A stretch of DNA of 64,000 nt from an uncultured bacterium. Its GTDB lineage: Bacteria > Bacteroidota > Bacteroidia > Bacteroidales > Bacteroidaceae. The position numbers and the translations under genes are program-made. Location of the stretch: NCBI GenBank assembly GCA_905216025.1, contig CAJMSE010000001.1, positions 121,865 through 185,864 on the forward strand, given 5' to 3'. Shown here piece by piece: positions 41,613 through 51,288 of this stretch. Within the stretch, counting starts at the first letter, position 1; each line of letters opens with the position of its first letter. The notes under the pieces were generated by a model. It saw nothing but the letters and a program-made list of their open reading frames with translations. It did not search any database and was not told the DNA's origin.

Positions 41613-43754
41613 ATGAACGAAGAGATTTTTGTAAAGCATATCGCCGCCGGACTGAACCTGCCGGAACGCAAGGTGGCAAACACGCTCGCCCTGCTCGGCG
41701 AGGGATGCACGATACCCTTCATCAGCAGATACCGCAAGGAGCGCACCGGCGGACTCGACGAGGTGCAGATTGCCGGCATCAGCGACATGGCGGACAAGAT
41801 GAGGGAGATGGCGAAGCGCAAGGAGACCATCATCAGCACCATCACGGGGCTGGACCGCATGACGGACGAACTGATGAGGAGGATAGAAAGCTGCTGGAAC
41901 GCCACGGAGCTGGAGGACATCTACCTGCCTTACAAACCGAAACGGCGCACGAGGGCGCAGGTCGCACGCGAACTGGGACTCGAACCGCTTGCCGCGGTGA
42001 TAATGGCGCAGCGCGAAAGAGACCCAAAAGGCGCGGCGCGCAGGTTTGTTAAAGACGGGGTGAAGGATGTGGAGCAGGCCATAAAGGGAGCTCAGGACAT
42101 CATCGCGGAGAACGTAAGCGAGGACGAGCAGGCAAGGACAATGGTGCGCGGAGCCTTCAGGCGCGAGGCGGTGATAACGTCGCGGGTGGTGAAAGGCAAG
42201 GCGGAAAGCGAGGAGGCGGCGAAGTATTCCGACTACTTCGACTTCTCCGAACCGCTGCGCCGGTGCTCCTCTCACCGCCTGCTGGCCATGAGGCGCGGCG
42301 AGAGCGAGGGCATCCTGCGGGTAAGCATATCGGCAGACGATGACGACTGCACCGAAAGGCTCTGCCGCAGATACGTGAAAGGTGGCGGAGCTTGCGCCGG
42401 CATCGTGGCCGAGGCAGTGAAAGACAGCTACAAGCGCCTGCTGAAACCGGGTATCGAGACGGAGTTTGCCGCCCTCAGCAAGGAGAAGGCGGACGACGAG
42501 GCCATCGCCGTGTTCGCCGGAAACCTGCGCCAGCTGCTGCTATCGCCGCCGCTCGGACAGAAACGCGTGATGGGCATCGACCCGGGATTCCGCACGGGAT
42601 GCAAGGTGGTATGCCTCACGGCGCAGGGAGACCTCGTGCACCACGAGGCCATATTCCCCCACCCTCCCGTGATGAAGACGACGCTCGCCGCGGCACGGCT
42701 CAACGACATGATACGCAAATATGCCATCGAGGCGATTGCGATAGGCAACGGAACGGCAAGCCGCGAGACCAAGCGCTTCGTCGACAGCACCATCGGTAGC
42801 GGCGCGGAGATAAAGGTGTTCGTCGTCAGCGAAGACGGCGCATCGGTATATTCGGCCTCAAAGACCGCACGCGAGGAGTTTCCGGATGAGGATGTCACCG
42901 TGCGCGGGGCCGTGTCAATAGGCCGCCGGCTGATAGACCCGCTCGCCGAACTGGTGAAGATTGACCCGAAGAGCATCGGCATCGGGCAATATCAGCACGA
43001 CGTGGACCAGGCGCGGCTGAAGAAGAGTCTCGACCACACGGTGGAGAGTTGCGTGAACTCCGTGGGCGTGAACCTCAACACGGCAAGCCGCCATCTGCTG
43101 ACATACGTGAGCGGCCTCGGCCCCACCCTCGCCGAGAATATCGTGAGATACAGAAGTGAGAACGGACCGTTCACCAGCCGCGCGCAACTGAAGAAGGTAC
43201 CGCGGCTCGGACCGGCCGCCTACGAGCAGTGTGCCGGATTCCTCCGCATTCCGGATGCCAAGAACCCGCTCGACAACAGCGCCGTACACCCCGAGACCTA
43301 CAAGTTAGTTGAGCAGATGGCCAAGGACTGCGGATGCACCGTGGCCGAACTGATAAAGGATAAGGCAAAGCGCACCCGGATAGACATCAACAGATATGTC
43401 ACCGAGACGACCGGACTGCCCACGCTGACAGACATAATGCAGGAGCTGGAGAAGCCGGGACGCGACCCGAGACAGCAAGCTGAAGTGTTCGAGTTCGACC
43501 CGGGCATATCGACGGTAGACGACCTGCACGAGGGCATGGAGCTGCCGGGCATAATAACGAACATCACAAACTTCGGAGCATTCGTCGACGTTGGCGTGCA
43601 TCAGGACGGACTGGTGCATATATCACAGCTTGCCGACAAGTATGTGAGCGACCCGACACAGGTTGTCAGGCTGCACCAGCACGTGCGCGTGAGAATAATA
43701 GAGGTTGACAGGAAACGCAACCGCATATCCATGTCAATGAAAGGCCTTAACTGA
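41613..43754 (+). CDS. tex: Tex-family RNA-binding transcription accessory protein
   Basis: A 713-residue Tex/YhgF protein: an N-terminal helical HTH region (LNLPERKVANTLALLGEGCT, then PFISRYRKERTGGLDE), an RNase H-like YqgF domain around VMGIDPGFRTGCKV, a helix-hairpin-helix region (LGPTLAENIVRYR ... VPRLGPAAYEQCAGFLRI) and a C-terminal S1 domain (PGIITNITNFGAFVDVGVHQ). It binds nucleic acid and is implicated in transcription and RNA turnover. The ATG at 41613, just after TAATAAGG, is preferred; the 45 codons upstream run through the nested inverted repeat. Confidence 0.96.
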   Translation: MNEEIFVKHIAAGLNLPERKVANTLALLGEGCTIPFISRYRKERTGGLDEVQIAGISDMADKMREMAKRKETIISTITGLDRMTDELMRRIESCWNATELEDIYLPYKPKRRTRAQVARELGLEPLAAVIMAQRERDPKGAARRFVKDGVKDVEQAIKGAQDIIAENVSEDEQARTMVRGAFRREAVITSRVVKGKAESEEAAKYSDYFDFSEPLRRCSSHRLLAMRRGESEGILRVSISADDDDCTERLCRRYVKGGGACAGIVAEAVKDSYKRLLKPGIETEFAALSKEKADDEAIAVFAGNLRQLLLSPPLGQKRVMGIDPGFRTGCKVVCLTAQGDLVHHEAIFPHPPVMKTTLAAARLNDMIRKYAIEAIAIGNGTASRETKRFVDSTIGSGAEIKVFVVSEDGASVYSASKTAREEFPDEDVTVRGAVSIGRRLIDPLAELVKIDPKSIGIGQYQHDVDQARLKKSLDHTVESCVNSVGVNLNTASRHLLTYVSGLGPTLAENIVRYRSENGPFTSRAQLKKVPRLGPAAYEQCAGFLRIPDAKNPLDNSAVHPETYKLVEQMAKDCGCTVAELIKDKAKRTRIDINRYVTETTGLPTLTDIMQELEKPGRDPRQQAEVFEFDPGISTVDDLHEGMELPGIITNITNFGAFVDVGVHQDGLVHISQLADKYVSDPTQVVRLHQHVRVRIIEVDRKRNRISMSMKGLN

Positions 43755-43821
43755 CGCAGGCCGGCTGCATGCAACAAAAAAAGCGGCTGCATGCAACAAA
43801 ACGGGCAACAAGCATCCAACA

Positions 43822-43855
43822 AAAAAGGCGACGGATATTTTTCCGTCGCCTTTTT
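43822..43855. terminator. Bidirectional intrinsic terminator between tex and rplT
   Basis: AAAAAGGCGACGG (43822-43834) pairs with CCGTCGCCTTTTT (43843-43855) around an 8-nt loop, with U-tracts in both directions. It serves tex on the plus strand and the thrS-infC-rpmI-rplT run on the minus strand. A direct repeat CGGCTGCATGCAACAAAA occurs twice just upstream. Confidence 0.85.
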
Positions 43856-43878
43856 AATATCATTAAAAAATCCGTTTC

Positions 43879-44223
43879 TTACTTAACCTTAGCTACGATA
43901 GCCTTGAAAGCCTCGGGATTGTTTACAGCGAGGTCAGCGAGGACCTTGCGGTTGATCTCGATTCCGGCCTTGTTCAGAGCACCCATCAGCACTGAGTAGC
44001 TCATACCCTCAAGGCGTGCAGCTGCGTTGATACGCTGAATCCACAGTGAGCGGAAGTTGCGCTTCTTGTTACGGCGGTCACGGTAAGCGTAGGTCAGACC
44101 CTTCTCCCATGTGTTCTTGGCTACGGTCCAAACATTCTTGCGGGCTCCGAAGTAACCACGTGTCAGCTTTAAAATTCTTTTTCTCTTTGCTCTTGAAGCA
44201 ACATGATTTACCGATCTTGGCAT
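43879..44223 (-). CDS. rplT: 50S ribosomal protein L20
   Basis: A 114-residue L20, starting MPRSVNHVASRAKRKRILKL and carrying the RDRRNKKRNFRSLWIQRINA block. L20 is needed for early 50S assembly and in other bacteria represses its own operon by binding the leader. It is last in the infC-rpmI-rplT operon, 33 bp after rpmI, and is followed by a strong terminator. Confidence 0.98.
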   Translation of the reverse strand: MPRSVNHVASRAKRKRILKLTRGYFGARKNVWTVAKNTWEKGLTYAYRDRRNKKRNFRSLWIQRINAAARLEGMSYSVLMGALNKAGIEINRKVLADLAVNNPEAFKAIVAKVK

Positions 44224-44256
44224 AGTTTTCTACTTTTAAATGTTTGACAATTAGGT

Positions 44257-44454
44257 TTAACGGAGACACAAAAGATCGCGAACCTGTTTCAAGTCGCTCT
44301 TGTCAACCAGTGTCTGGTGTACCAAGTTACGCTTCTGCTTTGTTGTTTTCTTCGTCAGGATGTGACGGTGGTAAGCGTGATGTCTCTTAATCTTACCCGT
44401 ACCGGTGAAGCGAAATCTCTTCTTTGCACCGGAGTTTGTCTTTACTTTTGGCAT
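44257..44454 (-). CDS. rpmI: 50S ribosomal protein L35
   Basis: A 65-residue L35 with PKVKTNSGAKKRFRFTGTGK, a KRHHAYHRHIL block and a basic middle. The ATG at 44454 is chosen since the canonical N-terminus is MPKVKT; the 14 codons upstream are Asn-rich leader. It lies between infC and rplT as in most bacteria. Confidence 0.97.
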   Translation of the reverse strand: MPKVKTNSGAKKRFRFTGTGKIKRHHAYHRHILTKKTTKQKRNLVHQTLVDKSDLKQVRDLLCLR

Positions 44455-44556
44455 TTTTTTAATGTTTTGATTGTTGTTATTTATTATCAGTGGCAACGCA
44501 TATACCGGGCGTTACGCACCTTTCTCTTCTTTCTCTTTTGCTTGTGGAGCCTCCTG

Positions 44557-45252
44557 TCATTCCTCGCCGGTGAGCTTCTTCAGCGCGTCGGCGCTTATCT
44601 TGGCGTTTGCAAGCAGTCCGCCGTTCGAAGCCTCGGTTGTCTCTGCATCGTCGGCCGGCTTCCTGTCGGCATCCTTAGCCTCCGAAACCCTCTTCTCGCG
44701 GTCCATGGCCTGCTGGCTCTTCTTCACAACTCCGGCTTTCTTCGGGGCGATGTAGATAAACATCTTCTTGCCCTCGAGCGACGGCATGTGCTCTACCTTT
44801 CCGTATTCCTCAAGGTCGTTGGCAAAGCGGAGGAGAAGAACCTCGCCCTGTTCCTTGAACAGGATTGAGCGGCCGCGGAAGAAAACGTAGGCGCGCACCT
44901 TGTTACCATCCTCGAGAAACTCCTTGGCGTGCTTCAGCTTGAACTGATAGTCGTGCTCGTCCGTCTGCGGTCCGAACCTTATTTCCTTCACCTCAACCTT
45001 CACCTGCTTGGCCTTCATCTCCTTAGCACGCTTCTTCTGCTGATAGAGGAACTTTGAATAGTCGATGAGACGACATACCGGCGGATTCGCATTGGGCGAT
45101 ATTTCGACAAGGTCTACTCCCTGTTCACGGGCCATATCCAATGCCTGACGTGTAGGGACTACTGTCGAGCCGCCGTCTCCTACTATGCGGACCTCACGTA
45201 CACGTATCTGCTCGTTAGTACGGTACTGATTCTTTATCTTGTCATTCTTCAT
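44557..45252 (-). CDS. infC: Translation initiation factor IF-3, with long C-terminal tail
   Basis: A 231-residue IF-3 with the N-terminal RTNEQIRVREVRIVG and VDLVEISPNANPPVCRLIDY blocks and the C-terminal EIRFGPQTDEHDYQFKLKHA domain. The last 45 residues form an Asp/Ala/Lys-rich extension absent from the 180-residue E. coli protein but frequent in Bacteroidetes. It starts with ATG, unlike the AUU of E. coli infC, so self-regulation by rare start codon is not expected. It has its own promoter with perfect spacing. Confidence 0.97.
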   Translation of the reverse strand: MKNDKIKNQYRTNEQIRVREVRIVGDGGSTVVPTRQALDMAREQGVDLVEISPNANPPVCRLIDYSKFLYQQKKRAKEMKAKQVKVEVKEIRFGPQTDEHDYQFKLKHAKEFLEDGNKVRAYVFFRGRSILFKEQGEVLLLRFANDLEEYGKVEHMPSLEGKKMFIYIAPKKAGVVKKSQQAMDREKRVSEAKDADRKPADDAETTEASNGGLLANAKISADALKKLTGEE

Positions 45253-45277
45253 TCAACTATTTTATGAAAATCGGCTG

Positions 45278-45308
45278 CAAATATACGACAATTCAGGCAA
45301 TTGACAAA
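45278..45308 (-). promoter_or_regulatory. infC-rpmI-rplT promoter
   Basis: On the minus strand TTTG (45305-45308), exactly 19 nt, then TATATTTG (45278-45285): an ideal Bacteroidetes promoter. The box lies 25 bp before the infC ATG and downstream of the thrS terminator. Confidence 0.85.
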
Positions 45309-45352
45309 ATATTTCGTTCGTTTTCTTCCCCTGCCGAGGCACTTTTAGACAT

Positions 45353-45394
45353 AAAAAAGCGCCATGAGACACGTTGACGGTGTCTTATGGCGCT
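45353..45394 (-). terminator. Intrinsic terminator of thrS
   Basis: AGCGCCAT and AGACAC (45358-45372) pair with GTGTCT and ATGGCGCT (45380-45394), with one mismatch, and six U follow on the minus strand. It splits thrS from infC, which has its own promoter. Confidence 0.85.
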
Positions 45395-45419
45395 CATATA
45401 GGCTGGTTAAACTGTATTC

Positions 45420-47363
45420 TTAGAAGTCTTTTGTCATGCTTGCCACCTCTTCGTTTATCTTGGCGGCGAAGTCTTCCATCGACATCACTGACTGCTCGCC
45501 GCCGCCCTGCGGACGCACGGCCACGGTGCCGTCGGCCTGCTCTTTCTCACCGACGATGAGCATGTAGGGTATGCGCTTCAGCTCGTTGTCGCGCACCTTG
45601 CGGCCTATCTTCTCGTTGCGGTCGTCGATTGTGGCGCGCACGCCCACCGAGTCGAAATACTTGGCAACCTTTGCCGCATAGTCGTTGTACTTCTCGGAGA
45701 TGGGCAGGATGGCCACCTGGTCGGGCGTGAGCCAAAGCGGGAAGTGGCCGGCGGTGTGTTCGATAAGCACTGCACAGAAGCGCTCCATAGAGCCGAACGG
45801 TGCACGGTGAATCATGACGGGAGTCTTCTTGGTGTTGTCCTCGTCCGTATATTCAAGCTGGAAACGCTTGGGCAGGTTGTAGTCTACCTGTATCGTACCG
45901 AGCTGCCAGCGGCGGCCGATGGCGTCCTTTATCATGAAGTCGAGCTTCGGACCGTAGAAAGCGGCCTCTCCGTATTCCACCTTTGCCGTCAGGCCCTTCT
46001 CCTTGCAGGCCTCCACGATGGCGGCCTCAGAGCGTGCCCAGTCTTCATCTGAACCTACATACTTCTCGTGGTCGTCCGGATCGCGGAGCGATATCTGTGC
46101 CTCGAAGTTGAATCCGAATGCCTTGAGCACGATGTTGATGATGTCCATGACGTTGAGGAACTCCTGCTTAACCTGGTCCGGACGGCAGAAGATGTGGGCA
46201 TCGTCCTGGGTGAACGAGCGCACACGGGTCAGTCCGTGAAGCTCTCCGCTCTGCTCGTAGCGGTAAACAGTGCCGAACTCAGCGATGCGGAGGGGCAGGT
46301 CCTTATATGAACGCGGCTTCCATGCGAACACCTCGCAGTGGTGGGGGCAGTTCATTGGCTTGAGCATGTACTCCTCGCCTTCCTCCGGGGTATGTATCGG
46401 CTGGAACGAGTCCTTGCCGTAGTGTGCGTAATGTCCGCTGGTGACATAGAGGTTCTTGCTTCCGATGTGCGGGGTGATCACCTCGCGGTAGCCGAAGCGG
46501 GTCTGCACCTTGCGGAGATGTTCCTGCAGGCGGAGGCGCAGCTCGGTGCCTTTTGGCAGCCAGATGGGCAGGCCCTTGCCCACTTTCTCTGAGAACATGA
46601 AGAGCTCCATCTCCTTGCCGATTTTCCGGTGGTCGCGCTTCTTGGCCTCCTCGAGCATCACGAGATACTCGTCGAGCATCTTCTTCTTGGGGAACGTTAT
46701 TCCATAGAGGCGCTGCATCTGCTCGCGGGTGGCGTCGCCACGCCAGAAAGCACCGGCAACGCTCGTGAGCTTCACTGCCTTTATCGCACCCGTGTTCAGC
46801 AGGTGGGGACCCTTGCACAGGTCGGTGAATGCGCCTTGGGTATATGTCGTTATCGTACCGTCTTCGAGATCCTGCTCGATGTGCTCGCACTTGTATGTCT
46901 GTCCGGCTGCGGCAAACTCGGCAAGGGCGTCGGCCTTGGCCACTTCCTTGCGCACCACGGGCTCCTTCTTTCCGGCCAGTTCCTTCATCTTGGCCTCAAT
47001 CTTGGGGAAGTCTGACTCCTTGATAGACTCGCCGTCCTTCAGCAGCACGTCGTAGAAAAAGCCGTTCTCTACGGCCGGACCGAAACCGAACTGGATGCCG
47101 GGATACAGCTCCTGCAGCGCCTCGGCCAGCAGGTGGGCCGACGTATGCCAGAAAGCGTGGCGTCCCTCCTCATCGTCCCACTTATAGAGGGCGATGGTTG
47201 CGTCTTCGGTTATAGGACGATTAAGTTCTACTGTCTCACCATTCACTCCGCAAGCCAATACGTCGCGTGCCAAAGCCGGTGATATGCTTTCGGCAATCTG
47301 CAATCCTGTGACGCCCTGCTCATACGAGCGAACAGAACCGTCAGGAAACTTAATGTTAATCAT
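45420..47363 (-). CDS. thrS: Threonyl-tRNA synthetase
   Basis: A 647-residue class II synthetase with an N-terminal TGS domain (INIKFPDGSVRSYEQGVTG), an editing domain with FWHTSAHLLAEAL and the CEHIEQDLEDG block, the catalytic core with MNCPHHCEVF and RIAEFGTVYRYEQSGELHGL, and a C-terminal anticodon-binding domain (VAILPISEKYNDYAAKVAKY). Full length. It stands upstream of infC as in many bacteria, but the strong terminator makes them separate units. Confidence 0.98.
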   Translation of the reverse strand: MINIKFPDGSVRSYEQGVTGLQIAESISPALARDVLACGVNGETVELNRPITEDATIALYKWDDEEGRHAFWHTSAHLLAEALQELYPGIQFGFGPAVENGFFYDVLLKDGESIKESDFPKIEAKMKELAGKKEPVVRKEVAKADALAEFAAAGQTYKCEHIEQDLEDGTITTYTQGAFTDLCKGPHLLNTGAIKAVKLTSVAGAFWRGDATREQMQRLYGITFPKKKMLDEYLVMLEEAKKRDHRKIGKEMELFMFSEKVGKGLPIWLPKGTELRLRLQEHLRKVQTRFGYREVITPHIGSKNLYVTSGHYAHYGKDSFQPIHTPEEGEEYMLKPMNCPHHCEVFAWKPRSYKDLPLRIAEFGTVYRYEQSGELHGLTRVRSFTQDDAHIFCRPDQVKQEFLNVMDIINIVLKAFGFNFEAQISLRDPDDHEKYVGSDEDWARSEAAIVEACKEKGLTAKVEYGEAAFYGPKLDFMIKDAIGRRWQLGTIQVDYNLPKRFQLEYTDEDNTKKTPVMIHRAPFGSMERFCAVLIEHTAGHFPLWLTPDQVAILPISEKYNDYAAKVAKYFDSVGVRATIDDRNEKIGRKVRDNELKRIPYMLIVGEKEQADGTVAVRPQGGGEQSVMSMEDFAAKINEEVASMTKDF

Positions 47364-47395
47364 ATCTACAATATATGTTTTGGTTTAATCAACGG

Positions 47396-47403
47396 CAAAG
47401 GTA
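47396..47403 (-). promoter_or_regulatory. -7 promoter box for thrS
   Basis: TACCTTTG on the minus strand, 32 bp before the thrS ATG; CTTG at 47426-47429 is a poor -33 element. It allows transcription of thrS apart from the genes upstream. Confidence 0.55.
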
Positions 47404-47509
47404 TATATTTTTCTAAAAACGTGGGCAAGAAAGGAAGACTTTTTGACGCTTGGGGCTGCAAAAGGTGCGGTCAGCCCCTGGTCATGACATGAGGAAACAG
47501 CCGCGGTTG

Positions 47510-49486
47510 TCACTTCCGATACTTCTTAATGACGCTGTAAGCCTTGTAGAGACCGAGCTCTCCGGCCTTGCTCAGGTCGCCGATGCCTTCCCCGACCTTC
47601 TTCTCTGCCAGCCGCGCAAGTCCGCGGTTATAGTATGCCTCGGCCATGTTGGCGTCCAGTCTGATGGCTGATGTGTAGTCTTCCACGGCGTGCACATAGT
47701 CTTTCCGTCCGGCATACACGTTGCCGCGGTTATAGTAAAGGTAGGCGCTCTGCGGACTGGCGGCGATGGCGTCGGTCAGGTCGGAAAGCACGTTGGCCGT
47801 CTTCATGGTGACGTCCGTGCCCTGAGAGGCGTTAAACTCGTTCTGCCTCGACTGGCACACGGCACGCTGCCAGTAGGCCAGCGTCATGGTGCTGTCTGCC
47901 TGGATGCAGGCCGACGCATCGTCTATGGCGCTCTCGAAGTTCTGCACCATCGAGTAGGCCACGGAGCGCATGAGGAGCAGCCGGTTGCGGAGCGGCTTGC
48001 CTTCGGCGGCGGAGATGCCCGCCGTGAGGCTGTCGATATAGGCGAAATAGGTCTCCGCACTACCCTCGCCCACCGCCTGATGGCCGTTGTTCACATGCAG
48101 CGCCATGCCCTGCGGGCCGCCGGTGCGGGCCGCAACCGACAGGTTGAAGCTCTCCACGCTGCCGTCGAACGGCACATACGTCTTTATCCCGCTGCGGATG
48201 CGCTCGTATGAAAGCTCGTACATCGGCATGTACTCCATGTCTGCGGCCCGGTTCTGCACCCGTCCGCGATACTCGCTCTCATATTCCGGTCCGCTCTCCT
48301 GCTCGTCGGCCACGGCAAGCTGGTTGTATTTATCGGGGTCTATGTCGCTGCGCTTGCGGAGCTGCTTCTTGTCGAGGCGCGGCTGGATGCCGTAGAGCGA
48401 CTTGTAGAGCCGTGCCTTGTATACCTTGAACTCGTCGGCCTCGGCCTGCTTGGTCATGCCCAGCCGGCGGTAGCATCCCGCACGGTTGATGAGTCCGGTC
48501 CAGAAGTTGGGATACTCGTCGATGACCTTTGTGTAGTCACGTATCGCCGCCCGCAGGTCTCCCGTCTTGTCGAGCAGTATAGCACGGTTAAGCAGGGCCA
48601 TGATGTTATCTGGCTCAAGGTTAAGCACAAAGTCGAAGTCGGTGATGGCGCGGTTGTCGTCGCCGATGTGGGCGCGCAGCAGTCCGCGGTTGTAATGCCC
48701 GAGAAAATTGCCTGGCTCGAAGTCGAGGGCCGTGTCGTAGTCGGCCATTGCCCCGCGCAGGTTGTTGCGCTTTATACGCGCAAGGGCGCGATTGATGTAG
48801 TATCCGGCCGTCTTCGGCTGCAAGTGTATTGCCTTGCCGAGATATTCCTCGGCATTCTCCCATTCCTCACGGGCGAAACTGATGCCCGAGCGGGCGGCCC
48901 ATACGCCGGCATCGAACTCGTCGATGGCGATGCTCTTCTCCAGCGCCTTCTCCGCGTTCACCGTGTCCTTGCGGTGCAGATACACCTCGGCCTGCATCGA
49001 ATATGCTTTTGCGCTGCGGCTCCACTTGGTCAGCATGGTGTCTATGTCTGCCAGGGCACCGTCGTAGTCGTCCTGATAGATGCGGCAGAGCACGCGGTTA
49101 TGCCACAGTCCCTGATTCTCAGGGTCGTACCGCAGTGCGCGCACATAGTCGCTGATGGCTTCGTCATACTTCTTCTGCTGTATGCGCGTCAGTCCGCGAA
49201 GCTCGTATACCTTTACTACAAACGGATTCCTCTCGAGTGCCTCGGTGCAGTCGCTCTCCGCGCCGACGTAGTCGTCAAGATAGTATTTGGCCACGGCGCG
49301 GTAGAACCACGGCTCGTACAGATACGGCTTTGCACCGATGGCCTGATTGAAATACTGTATAGAAAGAACATAGTCCTCATAGTAGAGGGCACTCCGGCCC
49401 ACGGTCACCAGCCTGTCGGTATTGAACTGCGCCCTACCGGCAAGCGGAAGAAAAACCAAAAAGAGGAATACAATCTTTCTATACAT
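47510..49486 (-). CDS. Exported tetratricopeptide-repeat protein
   Basis: A 658-residue protein with a signal peptide (MYRKIVFLFLVFLPLAGRAQ). Two blocks of TPR units follow, at about residues 30-370 (with FYRAVAKYYLDDYVGAESDC and INRALARIKRNNLRGAMADY) and about 570-645. TPR units bind partner proteins. The middle part (about 375-520) is charged and unrecognised. It starts 27 bp after def and lies before thrS, an order often kept in Bacteroidales. Role unknown, probably periplasmic or outer-membrane-associated. Confidence 0.85.
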   Translation of the reverse strand: MYRKIVFLFLVFLPLAGRAQFNTDRLVTVGRSALYYEDYVLSIQYFNQAIGAKPYLYEPWFYRAVAKYYLDDYVGAESDCTEALERNPFVVKVYELRGLTRIQQKKYDEAISDYVRALRYDPENQGLWHNRVLCRIYQDDYDGALADIDTMLTKWSRSAKAYSMQAEVYLHRKDTVNAEKALEKSIAIDEFDAGVWAARSGISFAREEWENAEEYLGKAIHLQPKTAGYYINRALARIKRNNLRGAMADYDTALDFEPGNFLGHYNRGLLRAHIGDDNRAITDFDFVLNLEPDNIMALLNRAILLDKTGDLRAAIRDYTKVIDEYPNFWTGLINRAGCYRRLGMTKQAEADEFKVYKARLYKSLYGIQPRLDKKQLRKRSDIDPDKYNQLAVADEQESGPEYESEYRGRVQNRAADMEYMPMYELSYERIRSGIKTYVPFDGSVESFNLSVAARTGGPQGMALHVNNGHQAVGEGSAETYFAYIDSLTAGISAAEGKPLRNRLLLMRSVAYSMVQNFESAIDDASACIQADSTMTLAYWQRAVCQSRQNEFNASQGTDVTMKTANVLSDLTDAIAASPQSAYLYYNRGNVYAGRKDYVHAVEDYTSAIRLDANMAEAYYNRGLARLAEKKVGEGIGDLSKAGELGLYKAYSVIKKYRK

Positions 49487-49513
49487 ATAATGTCTTTATC
49501 GCCCCGACGGAAA

Positions 49514-50077
49514 TCAGTGGCGTGCCGCAGCCTTCGTCTTATAGCCGCAACGGTAGCGGCCCTGGAGCAGCGCACGCATCTTATTCTTTATCAGTTGCTT
49601 GCGCAACGGCGATATACGGTCTACGAAAACCTTTCCGTCGAGATGGTCAAACTCGTGCTGCATAACCCTCGCGAGATATCCGTCGACCCACTCGTCGTGC
49701 TCGGCAAGCTGTTCGTCAAGATACCTGACATGGATGCGCTTCGGGCGCGTGACGCGCTCGTGTATGGCCGGCAGGCTCAGGCATCCCTCTTCCATGGTCT
49801 CCGTCTCGCTCTCGTCGTACTCGACGATATGCGGGTTTATGTATGCCTTGCGGAAGTCTTTATACTCAGGCAGGTCGTCGGAGATGACGTCGAGGTCTAT
49901 CACCACCACCCTTATGGCCTTTCCTATCTGCGGGGCTGCCAGTCCCACGCCTTCCGACTCGGTCAGCGTCTCGAACATGTCGCGGATGAGTTCGCTCAGT
50001 CCGGGATAGTCTGCCGGAATGTCCTCGGCAACCTTACGCAACACCGGCTGGCCATATATATAAATAGGTAAAATCAT
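49514..50077 (-). CDS. def: Peptide deformylase
   Basis: A 187-residue deformylase removing the formyl group from new proteins. All three motifs are intact: GVGLAAPQIG, EEGCLSLP (metal Cys) and QHEFDHLDG (HExxH). It sits 46 bp after ruvX in a run of closely spaced leftward genes. Confidence 0.98.
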   Translation of the reverse strand: MILPIYIYGQPVLRKVAEDIPADYPGLSELIRDMFETLTESEGVGLAAPQIGKAIRVVVIDLDVISDDLPEYKDFRKAYINPHIVEYDESETETMEEGCLSLPAIHERVTRPKRIHVRYLDEQLAEHDEWVDGYLARVMQHEFDHLDGKVFVDRISPLRKQLIKNKMRALLQGRYRCGYKTKAAARH

Positions 50078-50123
50078 TTACGTTCTGCGTTTATTAGTCC
50101 AACATCTTACTCTCCAAGGCCCG

Positions 50124-50537
50124 TCAGCGCCTTGAAGCCATGTAATCCTGCAAAATTATCGTTGCGCTGATCTCGTCGACAAGCGCCTTGTCGCGGCGGG
50201 CTTTACGTCCGAGCCCGCCGTCAAGCATAGCCTTATGGGCGAGCACGGATGTAAACCGCTCGTCGTAAAACTCTATCGGAATCCCGGGCATGGCCTTCCG
50301 CCAGCGGTTGACGAATGCCGTCACCCTGGCCATATTCTCGCTCGGCCTGCCGTCCGGCTGCCGCGGCTCTCCTATTATTATCCGCTCGACGGGCTCGCGT
50401 GCCACGTATCCCTTAAGATAGTCGAACAGGCTATCGGTAGGCACCGTGCACAACCCTCCGGGAACAATCTGCAGCGGGTCGGTCACGGCCAGCCCGGTGC
50501 GTTTCTTCCCGTAGTCTATAGAAAGCAGCCTTGCCAC
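50124..50537 (-). CDS. ruvX: Putative pre-16S rRNA nuclease YqgF/RuvX
   Basis: A 137-residue RNase H-fold protein with LSIDYGKKRTGLAVTD and IIIGEPRQPDGRPSENM. Family members mature the 5' end of 16S rRNA and were first called Holliday-junction resolvases. The start is GTG at 50537. It is 23 bp after the SPOR gene. Confidence 0.95.
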   Translation of the reverse strand: MARLLSIDYGKKRTGLAVTDPLQIVPGGLCTVPTDSLFDYLKGYVAREPVERIIIGEPRQPDGRPSENMARVTAFVNRWRKAMPGIPIEFYDERFTSVLAHKAMLDGGLGRKARRDKALVDEISATIILQDYMASRR

Positions 50538-50560
50538 GAATACGACAGATAATACCTTAT

Positions 50561-51055
50561 TTACTTTCCGTTATAGAGCAGCCAGGCATCCTTGAACTTG
50601 CCTCTCAGGTCGTTGCGGCTCGACACTGCATCAGTCTTCGAGTCGAACGTGGTGGCGATGACGCGGTACATGTTTATCGCGGCATTCTTCACCACCTGGG
50701 CGTCATATCCCTCGCCCTTCAGGCGCTGCTGGAGCCCCTCGGCATTTGCCATGACGGAGAACGAGCCTACGACTACGCTGAAGTTCTTGAGGCCGGAACC
50801 GTTCACGAGAGAGACATTCTCCGTCTTCACGCTCACATTATCCGAGTTGTCGACAATCGTCGTCTCTGTCACCGGGGTCTCGACCACGGGTGCCACAGGA
50901 GTAGTGTTCACGTCTGTGGGCTCCGTCTGCTGCTGTGCCATCTCCTGGGCCTTAGCCTTCTCATACGCTTTCTTATATGCGCTCTCGCTCGATTTACAAC
51001 CGGTAAAAGCCATTGCAACGCACAGGCCGGCGCATAAAACCATGTATTTCCTCAT
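50561..51055 (-). CDS. SPOR-domain lipoprotein
   Basis: A 164-residue lipoprotein (lipobox MAFTGCKSS). An N-terminal Lys/Ala/Gln-rich helix, a Thr/Val-rich linker and a C-terminal SPOR domain (LKNFSVVVGSFSVMANAEGL ... MYRVIATTFDSKTDAV) follow. SPOR domains bind denuded peptidoglycan glycan strands at division sites, so it likely acts in the periplasm during cell division. It leads the ruvX-def-TPR run. Confidence 0.92.
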   Translation of the reverse strand: MRKYMVLCAGLCVAMAFTGCKSSESAYKKAYEKAKAQEMAQQQTEPTDVNTTPVAPVVETPVTETTIVDNSDNVSVKTENVSLVNGSGLKNFSVVVGSFSVMANAEGLQQRLKGEGYDAQVVKNAAINMYRVIATTFDSKTDAVSSRNDLRGKFKDAWLLYNGK

Positions 51056-51239
51056 TTTCTGTACCTTTATTTATTTAATTATACTCGTTTATTCTCGCAT
51101 TATAAAAATATGTTTGCGAAGTTACAAAATATCAGTCAAAAGATTAAAGATTAGCACATAAAGTTTGTTAAATACAAGAAATCAGTGCGTTTTAACATAA
51201 AATGGCTACCGCCGGCACTGCCGTTCGGAAAAGTTTACG

Positions 51240-51247
51240 TATATTTG
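51240..51247 (+). promoter_or_regulatory. -7 promoter box for the YtxH-holin trio
   Basis: TATATTTG, 41 bp before the ATG at 51289; no clear -33 TTTG. Confidence 0.5.
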
Positions 51248-51288
51248 TCCAACGAATAAAACATTGTCTAATTTAAAATTATAAAGCT